Shown: positions 16,917 through 25,073 of the stretch, piece after piece
How the letters are laid out: every line of letters begins with the position of its first letter
Position numbering within the stretch: the stretch's first letter is position 1
Assembly (NCBI GenBank): GCA_949293985.1
Contig: CASFFN010000005.1
Span: forward strand, 1-64,000
DNA from: an uncultured Eubacteriales bacterium
Lineage (GTDB): Bacteria; Bacillota; Clostridia; Oscillospirales; Oscillospiraceae
Length of the DNA: 64,000 bases
Reading direction: 5' to 3'
The notes under the pieces: generated by a model
Told to the model about the DNA's origin: nothing
Database searches by the model: none
What the model saw: the letters and a program-made list of their open reading frames with translations, nothing else
Made by a program: the position numbers and the translations under genes

Positions 16917-17216
16917 CTTGGCTTTGAGGGTTTCCACACCGTGGCGCACCACCAGCACCGGGTGGGAAAGGAGCAGTCTGGGGCCGGAGAAGGCCATCAC
17001 CTTCCGGATTTGCTGGCGCATATCCTTCCGGTAGCAGTGGACCTTACAGGAGGAGCAGAAGGTTTTGGTCTGACGGAAGGGGCATTTTTCAATCCGCTCC
17101 AGGGCGTAGCTTTCCAGCCGGGCGCAGTCCGGGCAGAGGGTTTTGGTTTTGTGGTTTTTCCGGCAGTAAAGGCCAACCATTTCCCGAAGGATCTTCTTTT
17201 CCAGATTCACATCCAT
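16902..17216 (-). CDS. YgbA_NO (nitrous oxide-stimulated promoter) family protein
   Basis: 104 residues with the family's cysteine pattern: LYCRKNH, LCPDCARL, CPFRQTKTFCSSCKVHCYRKDM, then RKVMAFSGPRLLLSHPV. YgbA_NO proteins are small Cys-rich proteins of unsettled role, linked in enterobacteria to the nitrosative stress response. The ATG overlaps the stop of the upstream ABC exporter gene by one base, so they are co-transcribed. The last four residues (GNSE) and the stop are encoded by MITE copy 3, so the original C terminus has been replaced. Confidence 0.82.
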   Translation of the reverse strand: MDVNLEKKILREMVGLYCRKNHKTKTLCPDCARLESYALERIEKCPFRQTKTFCSSCKVHCYRKDMRQQIRKVMAFSGPRLLLSHPVLVVRHGVETLKAKGNSE

Positions 17217-18856
17217 CAGCTGACCCTCCCGTTTTCCACGGAGCAGACCTTTTGGGCAATGCCCATGGTGGACTTCCGGTGGGATACCAGAATCAGGGTC
17301 TTGTCCCGGCAGGACTTGTGGAGGGATTTGAGAATCACACCCTCGTTCAGGCTGTCCAAATTGCTGGTAGGCTCATCCAGCAGGAGGAAGGGGGCATCGT
17401 GGAGAAAAGCCCGGGCAAGGCCCAGCCGCTGCCGCTCTCCCCCGGAGAGGCTGTCCCCCAGCTCTCCCACTTGGGTGTCGTAGCCCTGAGGAAGACTTGC
17501 GATAAAGTCGTGGATGGAGGCCTTTTTGCAGGCGGCAATCAGCTCTTCCTCCGTTGCATTCGCTTTGGCGATTTTCAGATTGTTGGCGATGGTATCCTGG
17601 AACAGATGGGTGGTCTGGGTGACGAAGCTCTCCATCTGCCGCAGATTCCCGGTGTTGATGTCCTCCACGCTGGTTTCCCCAATCTCCACCCGGCCGGAGC
17701 CGGTCTGCCAGAACCGCATGAAAAGCTTTAGAAGGGTGGACTTTCCCGAGCCGGAGCGTCCGGTAATGCCCACGATGGTGTTTTGGGGGATTTCCAGGGA
17801 GAGATTTTGGAGAATTTCCTCATTTTCATAGGAAAAGGTAATGTTTTTCGCAGTTGCCCCGGAAAATTCCACCGGGGGCTTGCCGGTAATTTCCTCCACC
17901 ACCGGGGCCTCGTCCAGCAGGGACAGCACCCGGTTCCCGGCGGCGAAGGTGCTCTGCAAGGTCGCTCCCAGGGCGGCAAGAGCCACCACCGGGCCGAAGG
18001 AGCCCATGAGGGTCAGGGTAGCCATGAGGCTTCCGGAAAAGCCCAGAAGCCGGGAAGCAAGCAGGAGCATCCCCAAATCCAGCAGGAGAATCACCACCCC
18101 GGTGACGGCAGAGTTCCGCCCGGCGGTAGCCTTCATGGCCTTCTCCACCTGGGACAGGGCGGCGGTGCGGCTTTCCATCTCCTGAAGCCGGGCCTCTCCC
18201 CTGCCGTACTGCTGAATCTCCGGCAGACCCCGGAGGCTGTCCAGCACAAAGGCGGACAGGTCCCCCGCCTGCTCCCGGAACCGCAGTCCCGTATCCTTGC
18301 TGAGCCGGGAGGTGACAAGGGGAATCACCACCCCCACCAGGATGTAAGCTACCAGGGCGTACAGTCCCAGAAGCACATGGTAGCTTCCCAGGAACACCCC
18401 CACCCCTGCGCAGAACAAAACCGCAATGCAAATAGGGGAGATGGTGTGGGCGTAAAACACCTCCAAAAGCTCAATATCCGAGGTAATGAGGCTGATGAGG
18501 TTGCCCCGGTCCTTCCCCTCCAGCTTGGCGGGGCAAAGCCGCCGCAGGGCGGTGAACACCCTGTCCCGCAGGAGGGCCAGGAGCTTGAAGGCGATAAAGT
18601 GGTTGCAGGACTGCTCCCCGTACCGGAGAACCCCCCGGAGAAGGGCCGCTGCCCCCAAAAGGGCGAACACCGCCCCCAGGGACAGGGGGGAATCCAGTCC
18701 CAAAATCTCCAAAATTCCAAAGCCTCCCAGCACCGTAATGCCGGTGGCGCACAGGTGCCCCAGCACCCCCAGCCCCACCGCCAGCACCATGTAGCCGGAA
18801 AGGGGCTTCACCAGGCCGATGAGCCGGGACATGACAGTAAATCCGCTTCTTTTCAC
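17216..18856 (-). CDS. ABC exporter subunit, CydC-like (fused permease and ATPase)
   Basis: 546 residues: a six-helix transmembrane domain (about 1-300) and an ATPase domain (about 330-546) with Walker A GRSGSGKST, signature SLSGGERQRL and Walker B LLLDEPTSNLD, all canonical. Pairs with the upstream gene to form a heterodimeric exporter resembling CydDC, which exports thiols. The start is GTG 18856, overlapping the upstream stop as GTGA. Substrate unknown; the link with YgbA_NO and with three upstream palindromes suggests induction by a stress or metal signal. Confidence 0.83.
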   Translation of the reverse strand: MKRSGFTVMSRLIGLVKPLSGYMVLAVGLGVLGHLCATGITVLGGFGILEILGLDSPLSLGAVFALLGAAALLRGVLRYGEQSCNHFIAFKLLALLRDRVFTALRRLCPAKLEGKDRGNLISLITSDIELLEVFYAHTISPICIAVLFCAGVGVFLGSYHVLLGLYALVAYILVGVVIPLVTSRLSKDTGLRFREQAGDLSAFVLDSLRGLPEIQQYGRGEARLQEMESRTAALSQVEKAMKATAGRNSAVTGVVILLLDLGMLLLASRLLGFSGSLMATLTLMGSFGPVVALAALGATLQSTFAAGNRVLSLLDEAPVVEEITGKPPVEFSGATAKNITFSYENEEILQNLSLEIPQNTIVGITGRSGSGKSTLLKLFMRFWQTGSGRVEIGETSVEDINTGNLRQMESFVTQTTHLFQDTIANNLKIAKANATEEELIAACKKASIHDFIASLPQGYDTQVGELGDSLSGGERQRLGLARAFLHDAPFLLLDEPTSNLDSLNEGVILKSLHKSCRDKTLILVSHRKSTMGIAQKVCSVENGRVS

Positions 18857-20589
18857 AGGGCAACGCCTCCTTGTGCATAGGTTTCCAGCTCCTGCTGGGC
18901 GTTCCAGAGCCGGGCATAGGCTCCGTTGCGGGCCAGCAGCCGGGGGTGAGAACCGGCTTCCGCTACCCGCCCTCCTTGCAGAACATAGATGTTGTCCGCC
19001 TCCCGGATGCTTGCCAGGCGGTGGGAAATCATAATCACGGTTTTCTTCCCCGCCAGAGCCTGAATCAGGGAAACGATGTGGTTTTCGCTTTCCGCGTCGA
19101 TGTTGGAGGTGGCCTCGTCAAAGATGTAGATGGGGCTGTCCTGGAGCAGTCCCCGGGCCAGGGCCAGCCGCTGGCATTGGCCGCCGGAGAGGTTTGCTCC
19201 CCGCTCCTGCAAGGGGGTATCCAGACCCTGCTCCTGCCGAAGATAATCCGCAAGCTTTACCTGCTCCAGCACAGCCCACATTTCTCCTTCCGTTGCCTCC
19301 GGGCAGGCCATGGAAAGATTTTCCCGGACGGTGCCCTTGAAGAGGTAGCTTTGATGGCCGATGTAAGTGATATTTTGCAGCAGGCTCTCCTGGGAAATCT
19401 CTTCCAGGGGAATCCCCCCCAGGGTGAGGCTTCCGGCAAAGCCGGTGTTTCGCCCCATGAGAAGGGACGCCAGGGTGGACTTGCCGCAGCCGCTTTCGCC
19501 CACAATGGCGGTAAAGCTCCCCCGGGGAAAGTCCAATGTCACATTTTGCAGCACCTGCCGCTCCGGGTCATAGGAGAAGGACAGATTCCGGCAGGAAAGG
19601 GCTGCCCCTTCCGGCACCGCTTTTGTGCCGGCCTCCGGGGTCTGCAAATCCAGAATCCCCTCCATCTTCTCCCAGGCCGCCATGCCGTTCATGGCGATGT
19701 GGAAAAAGGAGCCTAAAAGCCGCATGGGGAGGAAAAAGTCCGCAGAGAGAAGCAGAATCATCAGGCACCCAAAGAGGGACACGGTTCCATCCCTTAGCTG
19801 CAAGAGCCCCAGCACCGCCCCCAGAGCAGCCCCGCCATAGGCCACCAAATCCATGATGGTGATGGAATTAAGCTGCATGGTCAGCACCTTCATGGTGATT
19901 TTCCGAAACCGCTCCGCCTGAGCGTTCATTTCCGCTTGCTTAAGGCCATCGGTCTGGTAGATTTTGGTGGTGGTGAGCCCTTGCAAATTCTCCAGGAAGG
20001 TGTCCCCCAGGGCGGTGTACTCCCCCCAGTATTTAGACAGGAGCTTTTTAGCCCACCGCTGCACCAGGATGATGGACACAGGAATCAGGGGCACGCACAC
20101 AAACAGCACCGCCGCCGCCCCCAGGCTGATGGGAGCCAGCACCACAAAGAGGGTGAGGGGTGCCAGCATGGCATAAAACAGCTGGGGAAGGTAGGAGCCA
20201 AAGTAGGTTTCCAGCTGCTCCACCCCTTCCACCGCCACCTGCACCGCCTGGGAGGTGGAGACCTGTTGCCGGAAGCTGCTGCCAAGGCTCAGAAGCTTCC
20301 GGTAAAGGGCAGACCGGAGGGTCTTTTTCACCGCCCGGCTGCTCCGGTAGCCCATGGCAGAAGATGCCAGGGTGCAGCCAAAGCGAATCCCCACCCCTGC
20401 CAGGACAATGGCGGCGGTGGCAAGCACCCGGGTCTGGGACACCTGCCCCACATACAGAGCCTGGAGGAATGCGGCAATGGCCGTCATCACGGCGATGTTT
20501 GCCAGCAGCCCCAGCCACTGAAAGGCCACATTGGCGGCGATGTATTTTTTGCTCTCCGGCACGGTATTTACCAGCCGCTTGTTCATCAT
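18853..20589 (-). CDS. ABC exporter subunit, CydD-like (fused permease and ATPase)
   Basis: 578 residues. The transmembrane domain (about 1-310) contains a YFGSYLPQLFYAM segment like the CydD family, and the ATPase domain (about 335-578) has Walker A GESGCGKST, signature NLSGGQCQRL and Walker B IYIFDEATSNID. First gene of the exporter/YgbA_NO operon. ATG 20589 is preferred over upstream in-frame codons because AGGAGGG lies 8 bases before it. CydD proper accompanies cytochrome bd, and no cydAB is here, so the name is not applied. Confidence 0.83.
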   Translation of the reverse strand: MMNKRLVNTVPESKKYIAANVAFQWLGLLANIAVMTAIAAFLQALYVGQVSQTRVLATAAIVLAGVGIRFGCTLASSAMGYRSSRAVKKTLRSALYRKLLSLGSSFRQQVSTSQAVQVAVEGVEQLETYFGSYLPQLFYAMLAPLTLFVVLAPISLGAAAVLFVCVPLIPVSIILVQRWAKKLLSKYWGEYTALGDTFLENLQGLTTTKIYQTDGLKQAEMNAQAERFRKITMKVLTMQLNSITIMDLVAYGGAALGAVLGLLQLRDGTVSLFGCLMILLLSADFFLPMRLLGSFFHIAMNGMAAWEKMEGILDLQTPEAGTKAVPEGAALSCRNLSFSYDPERQVLQNVTLDFPRGSFTAIVGESGCGKSTLASLLMGRNTGFAGSLTLGGIPLEEISQESLLQNITYIGHQSYLFKGTVRENLSMACPEATEGEMWAVLEQVKLADYLRQEQGLDTPLQERGANLSGGQCQRLALARGLLQDSPIYIFDEATSNIDAESENHIVSLIQALAGKKTVIMISHRLASIREADNIYVLQGGRVAEAGSHPRLLARNGAYARLWNAQQELETYAQGGVAL

Positions 20590-20617
20590 GGGAATCACCC
20601 TCCTGAAAGGAATATAG

Positions 20618-20631
20618 TTAGCATATGCTAA
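20618..20631. promoter_or_regulatory. Palindrome 1 (TTAGC-N4-GCTAA) upstream of the exporter operon
   Basis: A perfect palindrome in the leader, 29 bases before the start codon. With palindromes 2 and 3 it shares half-sites TTAG and CTAA spaced by six bases. Probable regulator binding site. Confidence 0.65.
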
Positions 20632-20664
20632 TTGAAAAGCAAAGATTTGGGACGCCAACAAAAT

Positions 20665-20680
20665 GTTAGCGTCCGCTAAC
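20665..20680. promoter_or_regulatory. Palindrome 2 (GTTAG-N6-CTAAC) upstream of the exporter operon
   Basis: Arms GTTAGC and GCTAAC, same spacing as the other two sites. It lies between the promoter and palindrome 1. Confidence 0.65.
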
Positions 20681-20696
20681 CCAAAGAGAGAAAAAA

Positions 20697-20718
20697 GCGG
20701 TTAGGCATTGCTAACCGC
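20697..20718 (-). promoter_or_regulatory. Palindrome 3 at the transcription start; also a terminator-like hairpin
   Basis: Arms GCGGTTAG and CTAACCGC around six bases, overlapping the predicted start of transcription. On the minus strand it is followed by TTTTTTC, so besides being an operator (half-sites GTTAG/CTAAC as in the other two) it could form an early attenuator. Confidence 0.6.
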
Positions 20719-20722
20719 CTGT

Positions 20723-20751
20723 ATTCTATCGGAAAACCGTTCTTTTGTCAA
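20723..20751 (-). promoter_or_regulatory. Promoter of the ABC exporter/YgbA_NO operon
   Basis: Minus strand TTGACA (20751-20746), 17-base spacer, TAGAAT (20728-20723). Palindrome 3 begins five bases downstream of the -10 box. Confidence 0.8.
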
Positions 20752-20762
20752 GTCCTTTTTGA

Positions 20763-21354
20763 AAAGCCCCCAGCCCAAAGGCTCCCTTGCCAAAGGGAGC
20801 TGGCAAAAATCTCTGATTTTTGACTGAGGGATTCCACAGTAGGCACTTCCGATTCGCAAAAATCCAATGTGAAAACGCAAAAGCTGACGGAAAATAGCTC
20901 CCTCCGGGAGGGAGCTGGCACGGCGCAGCCGTGACTGAGGGAGCAAGCGGGCGGAAATCTGACGGTTTGCGGGTGGGGTGGTACTTGCTGGTGGTTATCG
21001 TCACCCGGTTAGAACCTTTTGATTCCTTCTTCAATCGGCTTTCTGCAAGCGCTTGCCAGCGGGGCCATACTTTCTTGCTCCGGCAAGAAAGTATGCAAAG
21101 AAGCCGGCTTAAGGGGAAAACAACTCACTCCCGTTCGGTGTTTTCCCCTTAAGAATCCCCCCGTTATACCCTACACATTTCGGGGGCTTTCCTGTCCCAC
21201 GCTGTCGATTGAGAGCACGAAAAAGCCCGGTATCGTACCATAGGACGATACCGGGCACTGGAAGGGCAGTAACGATTCGTAGAAGATTCCCGTGCGAAAT
21301 TGATACCGAGGGCACCCCGGCGGGCGGGTCAGGGAAGGAACGATTCGCTAAAAG
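20763..21354. repeat. Modular intergenic repeat, copy R1 (long)
   Basis: About 590 bases without a gene. Modules in order: an inverted repeat AGCTCCCTCC/GGGAGGGAGCT followed by GGCACGGCGCAGCCGTGACT; a 12-bp hairpin ATACTTTCTTGC-TCCG-GCAAGAAAGTAT (21067-21094); GGCTTAAGGGGAAAAC with its inverted match; CCACGCTGTCGATTG; a terminator hairpin (21219-21256); and a CGTGCGAAATTG...ACCGGGGGCAC module that runs into the end of cca. R3 (35827-36411) has the same order; R2, R4 and R5 carry subsets. Confidence 0.75.
21219..21256 (-). terminator. Intrinsic terminator inside repeat R1, serving cca
   Basis: Minus strand: GCCCGGTATCGT pairs with ACGATACCGGGC, followed by TTTTTC. It is about 100 bases beyond the cca stop. 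Confidence 0.75.
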
Positions 21355-22701
21355 CTACCGTGCGGAATTGCCACCGGGGGCACTCCGGCGGGCACTGGCC
21401 GCGGCTTCCAAAAGGGCTTGCCGGTCGTTGGGGAGCTGTTCCTGTTGGACCTGCTCTAAAAGGGCGTTCAGGGTCTTTCCCAGGATGGGGCCTGAGGGGT
21501 AGCCTAAGGCCAGCAGGTCTTTGCCGTCGATCGCTAAGTCCCGGAGGGTGAAGGCGGGGGGCTCCTGGAGAAGCTCCTCCAGAGCCTTCCGGGTCAGGGA
21601 GAAGTCCTCCGGCATGGGAAGGCCTGTGCCCTTGGCGGAAAAATCCCCCTCCTGGAGGGTGAGAAGCTTTTCCACCAGCTCCGGGCCGTACTTTCCGATC
21701 CGCTTGCGAAGAAGCTTCTTGTCCGGGGTCAGGAGGAGCATATGGTTTCCCACCAGCATCTCCACCCCCTCCCGCAAAGCCGTGGGCGCTTTCAGGGTGG
21801 TGAGTACCCCATGGGCAATCCGTCGGCTGGCCTCCGGGTGACCGTAAAAATGCCCATGCCCAGCTTCATCCAGGGTGAAAGTCTCCGGCTTTCCTGTGTC
21901 GTGGAGAAGGGCTGCCCACCGCAGGGTCAAATCCTGGGGCATCTGCTCCACCACGTGGGCGGTGTGGGTATACACATCGTAGGCGTGGTGGGGGTTATGC
22001 TGCAAAAAGCCCACCATGGGGGCAAGCTCCGGCACCGCCTGGGTAAGAATCGGGCAGAAAGTGCCCAAGTCCTCCCCCTTTGCCAGCAGGAGAATCTGGC
22101 ACAGCTCGGAAAATACTCGCTCCCGGGCAAGGCGTTGCAGGGTGGGTGCCAGGGAAATCATGGCCTGCAAGGTTTCCGACCTGGGGGTGAGGCCGTACCG
22201 GAGGGCAAAGCGCACGCCCCTTAGGATACGCAGGGCGTCCTCCCGGAATCGGGTTTCCGGGTCGCCCACGGCGCGCAGGATTCGGTCATCCAAATCCCGC
22301 TGCCCGCCAAAGGGGTCAACGCGGCCGGTATGGGGGTTGTAGGCCATGGCGTTGATAGTAAAATCCCGCCGGGCCAAATCCGCCTCCACCCGGGAAACGA
22401 ATTTCACCCACCCCGGGTGGCGGCCGTCTTTGTAGTCCCCTTCCGTGCGGAAGGTGGTGATTTCGTACACCTCATTTTCCAAGAGAACGCCGATGGTGCC
22501 GTGCTTTTCCCCGCTGCGAATCAGAGGAAACCCGTCAAATACCCGGCAAATCTCCGGCGGGAGGGCGCTTGTACAGATGTCATAGTCGCAGGGCTTCCGT
22601 CCCAGCGCCCAGTCCCGGACGCAGCCGCCCACTACATAGGCGGAAAATCCGGCTTTTTCCAATCTTTCCAGACAGAAAACGGCTTTTTCCGGCAGCTTCA
22701 C
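21355..22701 (-). CDS. cca: CCA tRNA nucleotidyltransferase
   Basis: 448 residues; adds or repairs the 3' CCA of tRNAs. The N-terminal nucleotidyltransferase has VVGGCVRDWALGR and the catalytic CDYDICTS (about 38-45), then RRDFTINAMAYNP (about 112). An HD-type domain follows with NPHHAYDVYTHTAHVV and LLHDTGKPETF. The C-terminal dozen residues (ARRSAPGGNSAR) are encoded by the repeat module that follows, so the original end of the protein may have been altered. Overlaps the upstream gene by 4 bases. Confidence 0.92.
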   Translation of the reverse strand: MKLPEKAVFCLERLEKAGFSAYVVGGCVRDWALGRKPCDYDICTSALPPEICRVFDGFPLIRSGEKHGTIGVLLENEVYEITTFRTEGDYKDGRHPGWVKFVSRVEADLARRDFTINAMAYNPHTGRVDPFGGQRDLDDRILRAVGDPETRFREDALRILRGVRFALRYGLTPRSETLQAMISLAPTLQRLARERVFSELCQILLLAKGEDLGTFCPILTQAVPELAPMVGFLQHNPHHAYDVYTHTAHVVEQMPQDLTLRWAALLHDTGKPETFTLDEAGHGHFYGHPEASRRIAHGVLTTLKAPTALREGVEMLVGNHMLLLTPDKKLLRKRIGKYGPELVEKLLTLQEGDFSAKGTGLPMPEDFSLTRKALEELLQEPPAFTLRDLAIDGKDLLALGYPSGPILGKTLNALLEQVQQEQLPNDRQALLEAAASARRSAPGGNSAR

Positions 22702-23453
22702 GGGGTTTCCTCCCGGGGCTTGGGGGCAGGCCGCAGCCGTGCCGACTGGATAATGGTGATAAAATCAAACCATGTCCACAGCCCCATGGCCAGGTAAAAG
22801 GCCCACAGCCGGGTGTTCAGGCAGTAAACGCACAGCAGCAGCGCCCCCTGGTTGAAGAACACATACCACCGGAGCTTTCCCCCCAGCAGCTCCAGGCGGG
22901 CGCGGTGGTAGCAGGCCACCATAAGAAACACGGAGCCAAGCACCTGAAACAGATAGTTTTGCAGCTGAGGCTCCGCGCTCCATTGCCGGTACTGGCTGAT
23001 GAGGTGGGCCATGAGATACACGGTGATGGCCACCATTTCAAAGGTGCGGGCCTTGTTCCGCTGGGTCTGCTTCCAGCACAGGGATAAAAGACTCAAAGCC
23101 GCCAGGATTCCCAGTATGCTGGTGATGGTCATGGTCATATCCCGGGAGGTAAACAGCTCCGCAAAGGAGGCGATCAGAATCCCCGCGCCCGCCAGAAACT
23201 GCCCCAAAAGGCCGGCGCCGCTGGCGGGGGGATTTTTCCGGACCACATAGCCGGGACTGGGGGGGAAGCAGAACAGAAGGACGACGACCGCCACCGTCAG
23301 CACCAAGACGAGGATATGGGCAGGATGGGTGACGGAGAGAAGATTTTTTTCGTCCAGCCCCGTGGCGAAGAGCCAGATACGAAGAAGAAGCCCCAAAAAA
23401 CCTGCCCCCAGAGGCAGCCAGGGGTAAATGGGGAATCGGAATACTCGCTTCAT
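22698..23453 (-). CDS. Hypothetical multi-pass membrane protein
   Basis: 251 residues with about seven predicted transmembrane helices and positively charged loops between them. No motif I recognise. It overlaps cca by 4 bases and lies 16 bases after the acyltransferase-like membrane protein gene, so the three form one operon. Confidence 0.7.
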   Translation of the reverse strand: MKRVFRFPIYPWLPLGAGFLGLLLRIWLFATGLDEKNLLSVTHPAHILVLVLTVAVVVLLFCFPPSPGYVVRKNPPASGAGLLGQFLAGAGILIASFAELFTSRDMTMTITSILGILAALSLLSLCWKQTQRNKARTFEMVAITVYLMAHLISQYRQWSAEPQLQNYLFQVLGSVFLMVACYHRARLELLGGKLRWYVFFNQGALLLCVYCLNTRLWAFYLAMGLWTWFDFITIIQSARLRPAPKPREETP

Positions 23454-23469
23454 AGGTACACTCCCAGAT

Positions 23470-24183
23470 TTACAGAATTTCGAGAATCAGGTACAAAAGG
23501 CCGGTGATGACGGGCTGGTGGAGAAGATAGACCGGCAGCGACCATTTCCCCAAAAAGGTGAAAAAGGCAAATACCGGATTGCCGGGATTCACCCGGGGCA
23601 GCAGGGTCTCCTTTTTCCGGTACAGGGTTTTCCCCAGAAAGGCGCCCAAAAGGAAGAAGCCCAGGTTGGGAAGGAGGGGAAAATAATCCGAGGAGGCGAA
23701 GTCCCGGGGGGACAGCCCCAGAGGGATGAGCCAGGGGAAATCCACAAACACATTCCCGGAAATCCAAAGCCCCAGGGCGGCCAGCGCCAGCCCCGCAAGC
23801 CCCAGGGGCCACGCCGGAAGTTTTTTCAGCGGGGGCCACAGGAGCATACACACCCCCAGGCAGTGCAGAACCCCAAAATAGATGATAATGGACTTGTCCG
23901 CCATGTGAAGCAGATACATCCCGGCGGTAACGGCGGTGCAAACCAAACCGCAGGCAAAGACAATCAGGCCCCTTCGCACCGGATGGGAGCCTAAAGTGAC
24001 GCAAATGCCGGAAATCAGCAGAAACAGAACCCCGCCCCACTGCTTCACAAGGAAAAACAATTCGCTGTTTTTCAGGAAGGGCAGGGAAAAGAAGGTCTGC
24101 AAATCATAGACGAGATGGACCAGAACCATGCCCAGTATACACACGCCCCGGAGCACATCCAGCTCCCAAATGCGTTTTTTCAT
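23470..24183 (-). CDS. DUF1624 / heparan-alpha-glucosaminide acetyltransferase-like membrane protein
   Basis: 237 residues with about seven transmembrane helices. The N terminus RIWELDVLRGVCILGMVLVH is typical of the HGSNAT/DUF1624 acyltransferase group, and LLHQPVITGLLYLI near the end matches the conserved last helix. It probably transfers an acyl group to an envelope sugar; the substrate is unknown. ATG 24183 is chosen because GGGAGG lies 5 bases upstream; another ATG 6 bases earlier overlaps that site. Confidence 0.78.
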   Translation of the reverse strand: MKKRIWELDVLRGVCILGMVLVHLVYDLQTFFSLPFLKNSELFFLVKQWGGVLFLLISGICVTLGSHPVRRGLIVFACGLVCTAVTAGMYLLHMADKSIIIYFGVLHCLGVCMLLWPPLKKLPAWPLGLAGLALAALGLWISGNVFVDFPWLIPLGLSPRDFASSDYFPLLPNLGFFLLGAFLGKTLYRKKETLLPRVNPGNPVFAFFTFLGKWSLPVYLLHQPVITGLLYLILEIL

Positions 24184-24329
24184 ACACATCCTCCCGCAAG
24201 GTTTTCCCGGAGGAAAAGAATCCGGCGGCGTCGCCGGTATTTTCCTATTATATCAGCCCTGCCGCTTAAAATCCAGTCCCACGGCCGTCTTTTTTCCCCA
24301 AAGCAGAAAAAACCCGCCCGGTATCGTCA

Positions 24330-24575
24330 GTACCACCAAAAGTTCCCGGCCTATGGGAGCTGGCACGGCGTAGCCGTGCCTGAGGGATTCACAGCGGTGG
24401 TATTTGCTGGTGGGTATGGACAAACTGGGTGCTTTCTTCCCACGCTGTCGATGGAAAGTCTGAAAAAGCCCGGCATCGAACCATAGAACGATACCGGGCG
24501 GGTGGGGGAAGCAGAAGGCCACCGTGGGAAATTGACACCGGGGGGACCCTGGTGGGCTTGGCTGAGGCAGATTGT
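24330..24575. repeat. Modular intergenic repeat, copy R2 (short)
   Basis: Carries GGGAGCTGGCACGGCGTAGCCGTG, CCACGCTGTCGATGGAAAG, the terminator hairpin and the GGGAAATTGACACCGG module, but not the ACTTTCTTGC hairpin. It lies just after the gamma carbonic anhydrase gene on the minus strand. Confidence 0.7.
24462..24499 (-). terminator. Intrinsic terminator inside repeat R2
   Basis: Stem GCCCGGTATCG with CGATGCCGGGC (one mismatch) followed by TTTTTC on the minus strand. It would end the dus/gamma carbonic anhydrase transcript. Confidence 0.65.
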
Positions 24576-24587
24576 GCAAAACAGATT

Positions 24588-25058
24588 TTACAGGGATAGG
24601 ACTTTCAGCTGCTCCCTGGCCAGACGGATGTATTCCTCGGCACCCTCCTGAAGCTTTTCCATTTCCTCCGGGGTGAGGGTTTTCACAATCCGGGCGGGAT
24701 TGCCCAGGAGCACCGAGCCGGCAGGGGCGTGGGTTTTCCCGGTGACCACCGCTCCCGCACCTACCAGACACCCATCTTCCAGCACCGCACCGGTAAGCAG
24801 GATGGAGCCCATGCCGATAAGACACCCATCCCCCACGGTGCAGCCGTGGACGATGGCCCCATGGCCCACGGTGCAGCGACGGCCCAAAGTGGTTTTCTCG
24901 TGAAGGACCACCCGGTCCTGAATGTTGGTGCCTTCTCCGATGAGGATTTTCCCGCTGTCCCCCCGGACAACTGCGCCGTACCAGATGCTCACATCCTCAG
25001 AAAGCTCCACATCTCCCAGCACCCGGGCGTCCGGGGCTATGTAGTATACTTTTTCCAT
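24588..25058 (-). CDS. Gamma-class carbonic anhydrase family protein
   Basis: 156 residues forming a left-handed beta helix: hexapeptide repeats such as VGDGCLIGMG and LEDGCLVGAG across about 12-125, then a C-terminal helix. Metal-ligand histidines are visible in VVLHEK and VGHGAIVHG. Family members hydrate CO2 or act as metal-dependent acyl-type proteins; activity cannot be decided from sequence. ATG 25058 is preferred to a TTG three codons earlier that sits too close to the AAGGAG site. It follows dus by 15 bases, so co-transcription is likely. Confidence 0.85.
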   Translation of the reverse strand: MEKVYYIAPDARVLGDVELSEDVSIWYGAVVRGDSGKILIGEGTNIQDRVVLHEKTTLGRRCTVGHGAIVHGCTVGDGCLIGMGSILLTGAVLEDGCLVGAGAVVTGKTHAPAGSVLLGNPARIVKTLTPEEMEKLQEGAEEYIRLAREQLKVLSL

Positions 25059-25073
25059 ATTTCTCAATCTCCT

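Noticed and set aside
17216..20589. Naming the exporter cydCD
   Set aside because: There is similarity to CydDC, but no cytochrome bd genes are present, so the substrate and name are not supported.
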